The notes below the pieces were generated by a model. The model was not told where the DNA came from. It made no database searches and was given only the letters and a program-made list of their open reading frames with translations. DNA of 29,325 bases from Neelides folsomi (lineage: Eukaryota > Arthropoda > Collembola > Neelipleona > Neelidae): the NCBI GenBank assembly GCA_034687125.1, contig JAQGBZ010000586.1, positions 1 through 29,325 of the forward strand, in the 5' to 3' direction. Positions 1 through 8,830 of the stretch are shown in pieces. Each line of letters starts with the position of its first letter. The stretch's first letter is position 1. The position numbers were made by a program, and so were the translations under genes.

Positions 1-197
1 AATTCAATCCATACATACCGATTCTAAAGTTTGTCTATTTTTCTCGATCTTTGGCATGTAAATTTAAAAGAAAAAAAGACCGACTTTTGAATAGGTCTGT
101 ATTATAGAATATTTTACAAAAGTATATAACTTAATGAGGAAGATTTTAATATTAATTCAAACTGTTTTATTTATAATTCTAATTTTGTTTTTTGTAG

Positions 198-519
198 AAA
201 ACCCAAGATGGGTTTGGAGGAAGGAGAGGCCATGGAAAATGTGTATGTAGTCGAGGAACCTCAACCTCCTGAGGAATCCCTTCAACAAGTTGGAGCTGAA
301 GCGGAAGAGATCTTCCAATTTATTCAAGATATACAAGCTGAAGACCTTATTCAAAATATAGAAGATAATTTGGGTAATGGAGCCCCACAACCTCATTTAA
401 ATTTAATATTAAACGGATTGGAGTTTGAAGAATCACCACCTAACCACGAAGAATCACCACCTAACCAGGAAACTTCTCCATCAGAAGGTTATTTTACCGG
501 TTCGCCTCCATCTCATTAG
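198..519 (+). CDS. Terminal exon of an upstream gene, acidic hypothetical protein
   Basis: An open frame runs from a likely 3' splice site (pyrimidine-rich tract ending TTTTTTGTAG at about 197) to a TAG-type stop at 519. The first in-frame ATG is at 208, but the frame is open back to the splice site, so this is more likely the last exon of a gene starting outside the window than a one-exon gene. The roughly 104 residues are very acidic and rich in Glu, Pro and Gln. The segment EEIFQFIQDIQAEDLIQNIE could be a short amphipathic helix. Near the end EESPPN is repeated, followed by QETSP. There is no signal peptide, membrane segment or recognised domain. An AATAAA-like signal lies near 693. I do not recognise the family. 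Confidence 0.5.
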
Positions 520-955
520 TTCCAAATGATGCTGATATTGTTTTTCACTCATGGCCATGTAAAGTATCTTAATTTTCTTAATGATTAATTATTATTAGAC
601 AGGAATTTGAAATTTGGTTTTTAATATTACTATAAGTGTAAGAAAGTAAGGTTTTTTATCATTCAATCTATAAGAAACGTTCAATTTAATGAAAAATAAA
701 TAATTTTAACTAAGTATTGAATTCAATTGTTAATTTAATTAAGGTTTATTTAATTTCACTGTTAAATTATACATATAGTTAATTGGAATTTAATTCGCAT
801 AAATCGTTTTATTTTTAATTAATTGTTTATAGCTTATTAAGCACGGATTTGTGTATTTGTGTTATTTCATATCGCATTTTTTAACATTAAATAAAAATTA
901 TTTTACAAATAAAAATCAAATTGGAATTCCTCACGGAAACGGAGAAATGAAACTT

Positions 956-965
956 GTGACGTCAC
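956..965. promoter_or_regulatory. Perfect 10-bp palindrome with a consensus CRE (CREB/ATF site)
   Basis: GTGACGTCAC is a perfect palindrome containing the full cAMP-response element TGACGTCA. It lies inside a short GC-richer island, about 600 bp upstream of the stalk/NC1 gene start. It could serve that gene or an unseen transcript. The match is to a consensus only. Confidence 0.35.
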
Positions 966-1445
966 TGGGGAATTTTCGCGTTTTCTCCTTTCACTTTTCC
1001 CCATTTTCACTCACGCCAACCCATCTTTCTTCTTACCCGATTTAACGTTTAATTTTAAAATTACTCTTAAACTTGACTCTGTACTCGACGGCTGTACACT
1101 TTGTTGACCGAATTGGAGTTTATAAATATTTAAAGGATTTGGATTCAAAATGAGTAGCAGAATTGATTAGATTTAATATTTTGTCCTTGGAGTTAACGTA
1201 CCTTAATGGTGATTATGGAATGGACTAACAAGAGATAACATATAGCATTATTTTCTTAAGAAAAACTTTTCCATGGTACTTTTTATTAATAATTTACCAT
1301 AGATACCATGTACTTATTAAATAAATTATGAATATGACAAGAATACGCTATATAAATAATTTAACAAGAAATTAACATAACATATAGATATTAATTTAAT
1401 GCTAATTTAACGTGGGGAGGTTGTTGATTAATAATGTCAACTACT

Positions 1446-1461
1446 CAATCACTCAATGATT
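1446..1461. promoter_or_regulatory. Conserved inverted-repeat element upstream of stalk gene copy 1
   Basis: CAATCACTCAATGATT contains the inverted repeat AATCA-N5-TGATT. The same 16 bases occur at 5757-5772 upstream of copy 2, 117 and 104 bp before the respective start codons. Exact identity inside a flank that has otherwise drifted suggests a shared promoter element. It could also be chance retention after duplication. Confidence 0.4.
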
Positions 1462-1562
1462 GACATTGATATTTGATATTTAATTGAAATTGGTCAGAAG
1501 CAGATTTATTCCCTATTTTATATATGTATATTTAAAAAAATCAATTGTTTCCAAAGTTAGAA

Positions 1563-3276
1563 ATGATTTTTGCCTTTTTAATTTTCACTTTTATTTATTT
1601 TCCCAGCGTCTTGAGTGATGATAATGTTGTAATTTGAAATTAATTTACAATAAATTTCTTATTAGTTTTTTTTATAAAAATGTTTAAATTAATTAATTAT
1701 TTAAATTTATTAATATTATTTTAAAAGGATGATAATAATTAAAAATAATATAGGAATTGTTACAAGAACTGAAAAGCTTTATAAATAATCTTGCCAGCAA
1801 ATTGGTAAATAATCAATACTGTATTTATCATTTTAATCCACATCTCATAAATAGGCATATTTAAGAAAAGTTATAAACTGATTTTATATTTTTCAAATTA
1901 TATTTTGATTATTAGGACTTAATGGAAAAAAATATTGCTGAATTACAAAGTTCAAACAAATATGAAGAAACGTCTTTAAAAATGGTGGTTATACAAAATA
2001 ATTACAGATATTTATTTAATATTCATAATTTTTACTCTTATCTTTGAAAATTATTGTTATTTGCATATATTTTCAATTAAGAAATTATAATAAAAAGTAT
2101 TACAATACCATTTGAGTTTATTTCCCTAAAAGAAAATTTACGAAATATTTAATACCTATTCTATTACATATATGGTTTAAATTTATCGAAGGCGGGAGAA
2201 ATGGTAAGAAGATCAATAAAAAAATACCATTGGAAAATAGAGAAGATGAAAACATCAATGAAATCACAAATGTCTGGAAATCTTCTCGTACGTCACAGCC
2301 AATCGACCTTAGTTCCTGATTGTCCTCATGGACAAGAAAAGCTGTGGGATGGATATTCCCTCTTGTACATTGAAGGGCATGAAAAGTCTCACTATCATGA
2401 TCCTGGTTTTGTGGGTTCTTGCATTCAACTTTTCTCCAGTATGCCTTTCCTCTTCTGCGATATCAGAGGCGTTTGTGATTTCGCATCTAACAATGATAAA
2501 TCTTATTGACTTTCCACGAAAGGACCGATACCTAAAATGCCAGTATCGAAAGATTCAATTCGTCAACATATTTCCAGGTGAGATAATAAATACGAAATAC
2601 AAGAACAAGTTACAAAACAATTGTAATGATCGAACTGTATTAAACTTTAAGGATAATTTTAATAATTATTATTTAATTAAAGGTGTGCGGTATGCGAAGT
2701 CCCAACTAACGTGATTACGGTTCACAGCCAAAGCATGAACACTCCACCATGCCCTTCAGGCTGGGGAAGTTTATGGGCTGGATACAGCTGTTATGGTATG
2801 GGTTGAATATTTAATATTAATTAAATTAATCGAGATGATAATTAACCTTTGATCTGAAAGTACACGTCGGGTGAAGCAGGAGGCGGAGGTCAGAGCCTGG
2901 TTAGCCCAGGGAGTTGTCTCGAAAATTTCCTAACTACGCCGTTCATCGAGTGCAACGGGTCAAGGGGAACGTGTCACTACTTTGCGAATAAATATTCATT
3001 TTGGCTCGCCACCATCGATTACGTCGACCAATTTAAGATACCGAGGAGAGAAACCTTCGACTCCAATAATAACAGGGAAAAGATTTCAAGGTAAGAAGCA
3101 AATTAAAATATTAACAATTAATTTAAATCTCTAACCATAACCATAAGTATAAACATCTGTAGGTAATTATGTAATTTTTATTATATTAAAAAGAATTATG
3201 AAATAGTTTAAATTAATTTCGAAATTATTTAATTAATTTGTTTTATTTTAGATGCCGAGTGTGCCTCAAGTCTTGA
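1563..3276 (+). CDS. Secreted coiled-coil protein with a collagen IV NC1 domain (stalk gene copy 1; in-frame TGA, possibly decaying)
   Basis: Seven exons are proposed: 1563-1628, 1754-1804, 1916-1984, 2192-2577, 2683-2795, 2880-3090 (or from 2861) and 3252-3276. Exon 1 encodes a signal peptide ([18 protein letters not shown]). Exons 2, 3 and the start of exon 4 encode heptad-like helical sequence ([17 protein letters not shown] and following). Exon 4 then enters a collagen IV NC1 domain at about LLVRHSQ. Both C4 halves are present ([16 protein letters not shown], then [37 protein letters not shown]), ending RCRVCLKS. The 12 canonical cysteines are kept and there is one extra. [13 protein letters not shown] and the second-half pattern recall alpha-2 chains. 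No Gly-X-Y repeats occur anywhere upstream. In collagen IV, NC1 directs chain trimerisation in basement membrane. Two defects are visible: TGA at 2507-2509 where collagen IV has the Trp of SYWLST, and a phase conflict at the fifth intron. It may be a recent pseudogene or may need readthrough. Confidence 0.72.
2507..2509 (+). other. In-frame TGA replacing a conserved NC1 tryptophan
   Basis: The frame reads N-D-K-S-Y-stop-L-S-T. In collagen IV NC1 domains this position is Trp (SYWLST). A single TGG-to-TGA change explains it. The frame then continues with recognisable NC1 sequence to the splice donor at 2578, so downstream selection was recent or persists. Confidence 0.8.
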
Positions 3277-4209
3277 GGCATATTGAGTCAACATTTATAA
3301 ATACATCGCATCGCATAAAATGCATGTTCTTTGTTTTAACTTTACACTAATAACTAATATGGAATAAAGCAATATTTTCTTCTTTTATTTTCAAACGTTA
3401 TTTAATCCATTATCCTATTATCCATTTACATTACACACATTAAATAACAAAAGAGACGCCATTAACATAAATACTTTATATAATAAACTTAGCCATAACT
3501 GTCGATTCAGTTTCAGCGATAATTGTCATAATTAGATCAAGTTAAATATAAAAAGATAACATTATTAAATAAGATTATATTATAATTACATTCAATAAAA
3601 CATAAAATTTAATAATAAATAAGAATAAAGTTAAATAAAGTTAGTATGATGGAAGCCATTTGAGATGAGCGAGTGAAAAGAGCTTACTGAAAGAATTGGA
3701 TAATGGAGTTAAAGTAAACACCGAATTTTTAAATTATATTTTGGTATAAATTAATGTGTAATTCATTTAATATCCCTAATAACAAAATAGCATTAATTGT
3801 AATAATTAGCTATTTTAAATTAATTCCAAGGTTCATTCATTCAAGTTCTTCAAGTCCATCAAATAAATTTTTAGGTTCAAAGTACGAAGTTTTAAATTCT
3901 CCATTTTCTATTTGCTTTTGTTTCCATACCATACCATAATATTTTACGTTAATTTTTTAAGCTGCATTATTGGCTTCAGCTTATTTACAAATTTAATTAA
4001 GATACTTAATAATAAAATTTTAAAAGTTGCCAAATTATACTAAATTTCATTTTATTGCTGATATTTTTGAAAGTATAAAATTACATATTACACACTATAA
4101 CTTATTATTATATCTAATTAATTAAGATTGAGTTCATGAAAAATAACTTTAAAGAGAAATTTATAAAAAAATGTTTGTATGCATATTCAAATGTAAGTTT
4201 TATTGAATT
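3277..4209. other. Intergenic region between convergent genes
   Basis: The region is AT-rich and holds the 3' flanks of stalk gene copy 1 (AATAAA near 3363) and of the minus-strand lipocalin-like copy at 5210-4210. The stretch near 3675 (GAAAAGAGCTTACTGAAAGA) resembles about 5537, a trace of the duplication. The 4120-4200 flank resembles 7745-7835 next to the second lipocalin-like copy. No coding exon is supported. Confidence 0.55.
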
Positions 4210-5210
4210 CTAATATCTTACACCTGTGTAGTCAATCTCTATCATTTTAGATTTGTCTGTGGGATATTTCAATTTTCCAAGTTCTTTTATTACAATTTCA
4301 ATAACAGTGTCAGCCATTTTAGTTTTTGACTTAATGCTAGAAAGAAGAACCCAATCCTTTTTATTTGTTTCACCATTACAACGAACGCTTAGCATATATT
4401 CCTTATTATCCGTCCAAACAATTGTAGTCTTGTCGACAGTAACTACATATATTTATTGTAATAATTGAACTTTCATTTAATTTACTTTCTTGTTTTAATT
4501 GTAAAAATAAAAATAATTGTAAATTACAATGTAATGAAATTGGATGTTTGGAAACAACCGCTGAACACTCGCGAATTCCCCATTTTCCGTTTACTTTCTT
4601 GGTAAAAAAAGTTGCCGTCTAGTCATGACTTCTGATGATTGTATTTTCGCCATCTGATGAATTAACTTTAATGGTGTTCGGTTTCATCCAGTCTTTAATA
4701 TCTATTAGTTCATCATCGGAATCTCTTAAAGCTGCAGCCATTACATAATATGCACACACTTGATTAATAAAGGATAATACAACCCACTAATAAACCAAAT
4801 ATCGTCCCACTAAAATGAATTCAATTAAATCACCAATTAATTTTATTATGAAATTTAATCCTATAATTGTAAATTATGTAAATCAAGATGAAGTCATTTG
4901 GTATTTACATGTAAAGTAATTTTATGGTTTAAATGTTTAGTTTTAGTTTTCTCTATAGCATATTCGTTTGAAACGTAAAAAATGCTTTCTTATCTTGTAC
5001 TAAATATAAGTGACCAATCTTTAAAATATCATAAAGTTGAAATATAAACTTATTGTTTACTTACATATTTTTCGTTAATGTTTTGGAAAACAGGCAAATC
5101 TTTAATGTAATCTCCGTCATCATGGTCTTTGTAGATACTTTTATCGTACTTGCCCTCCTCAGAATAAGCGGAGATTGCCAACGTTAGATTAAGAAAATGG
5201 CAAACCTCAT
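4210..5210 (-). pseudogene. Lipocalin-like gene, first copy, disrupted
   Basis: Three minus-strand exons align with the intact copy at 9726-8831: 5210-5065, 4786-4528 and 4442-4210, joined in phases 0 and 1 through the same GTAAGT and CATT|GTAATTT donors. Exon 1 holds the same HDDG segment. Exon 3 reads TIVWTDNKEYMLSVRC then KKDWVLLS, the layout of the TDY and strand-H motifs of lipocalins, and a C-terminal helix. Defects: exon 1 is 146 bp instead of 147, so the signal peptide (MRFAIFLI) runs into a stop. Exon 2 has an in-frame TAG at 4621-4619 between HD and TATFF. Exons 2 and 3 are otherwise open, so decay looks recent. Lipocalins bind small hydrophobic ligands outside the cell. The assignment rests on motif layout only. 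Confidence 0.55.
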
Positions 5211-5860
5211 TTTTCTGTTCTGTTGTTGCTAGCCGTTCCAAACGATTAATTATAATTCAAAGACGATAAGAAATTAAATTCAACAGTTTTGAGCATTATT
5301 GGTTAATTACAATTAGAAAGTTATAATCATGATATTATTAACTAATTTCAAAATTAGCAATTAGCCACCATATAATACTTATATAGTTGCAACGTATGAT
5401 AGTTTTACTTTGAAATAAATGTTACTGGCTGTAAATAATTTATTACTTGATGATTAATTAATATTAATATTTTGAAAAAAATTTAATTTATTTTCCTTTT
5501 AGTGAAGTTGTATGAATATTATTCAATTTTAATGATTGAAAAGAGCTTACTTAAAGAATTTATTCGATTTAAACTTTTGACCTTGAACTTAAAAGAAATT
5601 AATAATCTAACATTATTTTCTTATGAAGAATTTTCAGGCCATTTTTTATTAAGCATTTAGATAACATACATAAAAATGATACATATAAGCGTATAAATAT
5701 TAATTTAATGATAATTTAACGCATGGGAGTTTTGGTTGGTCTAAAGGTCAGCCACCCAATCACTCAATGATTAGTATGTGATAATTTATTAAAATTAGCA
5801 GTAAGCAGAGGATTTATTAATTTTCGTATTTGAAAAAATTAAAAATTTTCAAAGTTCAAA
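5211..5860. other. Head-to-head intergenic region between lipocalin-like copy 1 and stalk gene copy 2
   Basis: About 650 bp of AT-rich sequence separate two divergently read genes, so a shared promoter region is possible. The right half (about 5590-5860) is the duplicate of about 1230-1560 and includes the conserved inverted-repeat element. A TATAAATA-like string lies near 5693. No coding exon is visible. Confidence 0.5.
5757..5772. promoter_or_regulatory. Conserved inverted-repeat element upstream of stalk gene copy 2
   Basis: The sequence is identical to the 16-bp element at 1446-1461 (AATCA-N5-TGATT core). It lies 104 bp from the copy 2 start codon, while the flanking bases differ between copies. 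Function is inferred. Confidence 0.4.
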
Positions 5861-7130
5861 ATGATTTTTTCCTTTTTAATTTTAACCTCTCTTTGTTTTC
5901 CAAGCGTCTTGAGTGATAATAATGTTGTAATTTGAAATTAATTTACAAAAACAATATTTTATTACTTAATATTATTTTAAAAGGGTGATAATAGCATTTA
6001 AAAAATATTTTAGGAATTGTTACAAGAACTGAAAAGCTCTATAAATAATCTTGCAAGCAAATTGGTAAATAATAAAAATTGTATTTATCATTTCAATTTA
6101 CATTATAAATAGAAATATTTAAGAAAAGAATATAAACTGATTTTATACTTTACAAATTTTATTTTGATTATTAGAGCTTAATGGAAAAAAATAATGTCGA
6201 ATTACAAAGATCGATTAGTACATGTGCAGAAACGGCTTTAAAAATGGTGATGATTATTCTGATTATACAAATACTTATTTAATGCACATTTATTATTTAA
6301 GTCTATTTCTTTTTAAGAAAATTTATGAAATATTTATTATTACATTTGATTTAATTAACAAGATTTAAATTTATCAAAGGCGGGAGAAATAGTAAAAAAA
6401 TCCATGAAAAAACTTCATCATAAAATAGAGAAGATGGAAACAGTTTACCAAAGCATTATTAATGGAAAGATTTAATCAAATGACTCATCAAATGACTCCT
6501 TATATTTTTGAAGAATCTTTTAAAGAAAAATCACAAAATTTATGGAAAAGCTTTAAAACTTCCAACTTCACGAATAATTATTATGACGTCGAAAGCGAGC
6601 ATTACGTAATTAAAACATTTGGAAATGCCAACATCTCTTCATCTTTTCCCATCCAGTATTTGAATTCTACGCCAATTGTTGTTCAATTTTATTTCAAGCC
6701 CCTCACGGGTCAGAGCCCCAGTTTTGACATTTCATTAGAATCTTGTACTAGAAATACTAATTACATATTTAGTATCAGATCTGATGAGATTTATGTTGAA
6801 TATCAAAAAAACAAACTTGATTTAATACCAATGGAGATACTTAAAAGGTTTCGTGTTATTCCTCATAATATTACGAGATTAATTCGATTTGAAATTGTAC
6901 CTGATGGAAAATGCATTTATACTAACATAAACACCGATCTTTTTACTTATAAAAGCTTAAAAAATTTGGAGAATGTTTTCTACAAAGAATTTTGTTCAAT
7001 TTCCATTCGAACATTTATGAAAGATAATTCTTTCAACATTGGAAATCTTCTCGTTACATCGAACATTACCTATGCAAAATATAGAGAAAAACAAATTATG
7101 GAAGATCTTAAATTGAAAATGATACAATGA
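5861..7130 (+). CDS. Secreted coiled-coil protein with an unrecognised C-terminal domain (stalk gene copy 2)
   Basis: Exons 5861-5926, 6014-6064, 6175-6246 and 6380 onward match stalk gene copy 1 one for one in position, phase and sequence. They encode a signal peptide (MIFSFLILTSLCFPSVLS), [17 protein letters not shown], an NNVELQ helix segment and EIVKKSMKKLHHKIEKMET. After 6440 copy 2 has no NC1 domain. It runs into an intronless open frame (6462-7130, 222 codons from its own ATG) that I do not recognise. That part alternates hydrophobic residues like a beta-sandwich and carries five N-glycosylation sequons (NFT, NIS, NST, NIT, NIT), which supports secretion. The upstream exons reach a stop after YQSIINGKI, and the large frame lies +1 relative to them, so a one-base indel or sequencing error near 6461 is needed to join them. 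Alternatively translation starts at 6462 without a signal peptide. Confidence 0.55.
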
Positions 7131-7848
7131 TTATATACAATGATTATATTCTGATTGTTATGCATAAGTTTAAAATTGAATAAATAGTTTAAAATTAAAA
7201 ATAATTTTTTTATAATGTATGTTTTGTTTATAAAACAGCTTTTAAAACTAAAATGAGAGTCTTCTGAGGGAAATTTCAATTTCTCAATTCAAAATTGGGC
7301 TAGACACGAAAAAATTTCAAAATTTTATAAGATATTAAGCCTAATTATCAAACAAAGATAGTGAAGATGAATTTCGTTCTAAACTTCAAACACAGAGAAA
7401 TTTATTGAAGAATAACACTTATATACTCCTTCTTAAAGACCAATTTACCTAATATATATTTAAACTATTCGCTAGTTTTAATCATATATAATATTACTTT
7501 ACCCTTATTATTATTAAATTATATTTAATTTCCCTATAATGTTTAATTATAATATATTACGTTTACTAATTGTAAGTTCTAATATTATTTTATTTACTTT
7601 ACCCCCTTTTAAATCTTTTTGCACAATATCCCTTATTGTTTAGGGTTGCATCTAGATATCAAATACTTATGTAATCAATTCCACATGAATAAACCATTCC
7701 ACATGAATTATACAAAATATCTTATTGCTTATTTTTTATTATATTTTAATTATTAAGGTTGAGTCATGAATAATAATGAAAAATAATTTGAAAGAGAAAT
7801 TTATCAAAAAATGTTTCAATGTATATTCGAATGTAAGTTTTTATTTAT
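7131..7848. other. AT-rich intergenic region between convergent genes
   Basis: I see no gene. It contains the 3' flank of stalk gene copy 2. At about 7745-7835 there is a stretch related to 4120-4200, marking the 3' flank shared by two lipocalin-like copies. Confidence 0.55.
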
Positions 7849-8384
7849 TTAATTAGTTAATCCTGAATAACCGATAATTTGAATATTGTCTGTGGGAAAT
7901 CTCAATTTTCCAACTTTTTTTTACAATTTTTAAAGTTTCTTTATCCACTTTAGTTGCATTCCTAGAAAGAAGCACCCAATCCTTTTTCTTTGTTTCACCA
8001 TGACAGCGAACGCTTAGCATATATTTTTCATTATCCGTCTAAACAATTGTAAACTTGTCGCCATCAACTATAATACATATGTTATTTATACTTGTAAAAT
8101 AATTAATTGACCTTTCGCCTTTCACTTACCATTAATTTAATATTCTTTATCTAACAAAATTATCATGGGTTGTAAATTGTAAAAATTATGTTGTCTAATT
8201 GTAAATTTAACATATTTTAAATTACAATGTTTTGAAATTGGATCGTCTGGATCCCCTTTACAGTCGCAAATTCTCCATTTTCCATTTTCTTTCGTGGTTG
8301 TGAAATGTGTGAAATTTTTTAAAGATCTGATGATTGTCTGTTCCGGATTTGATGAAGGAAGTTTCAAAAAGTCTTCCATGTTTC
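7849..8384 (-). pseudogene. Lipocalin-like gene, second copy, truncated
   Basis: Only the second half of exon 2 (about 8384-8226, with NGKWRICD and the CATT|GTAATTT donor) and exon 3 (8067-7849) remain. No signal-peptide exon is visible. Upstream on this strand the sequence becomes the stalk-gene remnant at about 8505. Exon 3 has TAG at 8041-8039 in place of the Trp codon of IVWTD. Near 7911-7923 an A run loses the frame, after which the correct residues (LRFPTD and following) continue in another frame. Partial duplication or deletion together with point decay makes this a clear pseudogene. It is a useful comparison for dating the array. Confidence 0.6.
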
Positions 8385-8504
8385 CTACATAATCTTCGTT
8401 ATGTTTAAATATTACAATTCCTACTACAACTAATATTCAAGTTTGAATATTAACATAAGTGACTTTGATTACATTTGATAATTTTATATATAATATTATG
8501 CTAT

Positions 8505-8590
8505 TAAAGGTAGTGAAAATAGAAAATTTAAAAAAAGCTATGAAATATATTCATTGTAAAATGGGGAATATTGAAACTCGGCCAATGCGG
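8505..8590 (+). pseudogene. Remnant of stalk gene copy 3 (coiled-coil exon only)
   Basis: After an AAAG boundary the translation reads ENLKKAMKYIHCKMGNIET. This aligns with EIVKKSMKKLHHKIEKMET of copy 2 and with copy 1 exon 4, and the preceding 60 bp also resemble the intron ends of those copies. Signal-peptide and earlier coiled-coil exons are missing. The frame stops soon after, and nothing resembling NC1 or the copy 2 domain follows before the lipocalin-like gene at 8831. Confidence 0.5.
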
Positions 8591-8830
8591 GGGATTACGT
8601 ATGAAAAAGTACAACGATGAAAATAAAGCCTCAGATTCTGTTTTGTTCTCTTTCAAATGTAATAATTTAAAGGGACTGTCCCAATTCTGTGCAAATTATT
8701 GTAAAAAACAATATTTTTTTTTCGTTTTTCATAATATTTGTAGTAATGTCAAATATTTTAAAATTTTAAAATTTTTTTGACAATTCAAATTTTATTTTCA
8801 AATGTAAGGGTTGTTTTAAGCTCAATTTCT

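Larger units (their letters stand above)
520..1562. other. Intergenic region with a GC-richer island and a CRE palindrome
   Basis: No credible coding exon is visible. The first 170 bp are probably the 3' UTR of the preceding exon. Between about 925 and 1030 the composition becomes clearly less AT-rich and contains the palindrome GTGACGTCAC. From about 1230 onward the sequence is related to about 5590-5860, so it belongs to the duplicated upstream region of the stalk genes. Confidence 0.6.

Noticed and set aside
851..1045. Open frame through the CRE island
   Set aside because: It has no homology, no splice context and no domain. It is a chance frame in a promoter-like patch.
2507..2509. TGA as selenocysteine or a reassigned codon
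   Set aside because: Collagen IV has no selenocysteine at this Trp, TGA ends the other genes in the window normally (Cav2 and the N4BP2-like gene), and single-base mutation is simpler.
6462..7130. Treating the 222-codon frame as a stand-alone intronless gene
   Set aside because: Its five sequons suggest secretion but it has no signal peptide of its own, and it directly follows stalk exons homologous to copy 1. It is therefore annotated with them, while noting the frame break.
4619..8041. TAG codons in two lipocalin-like copies as recoded codons
   Set aside because: Both copies also have frameshifts or missing exons, and the third copy has no in-frame TAG, so ordinary pseudogene decay explains them.
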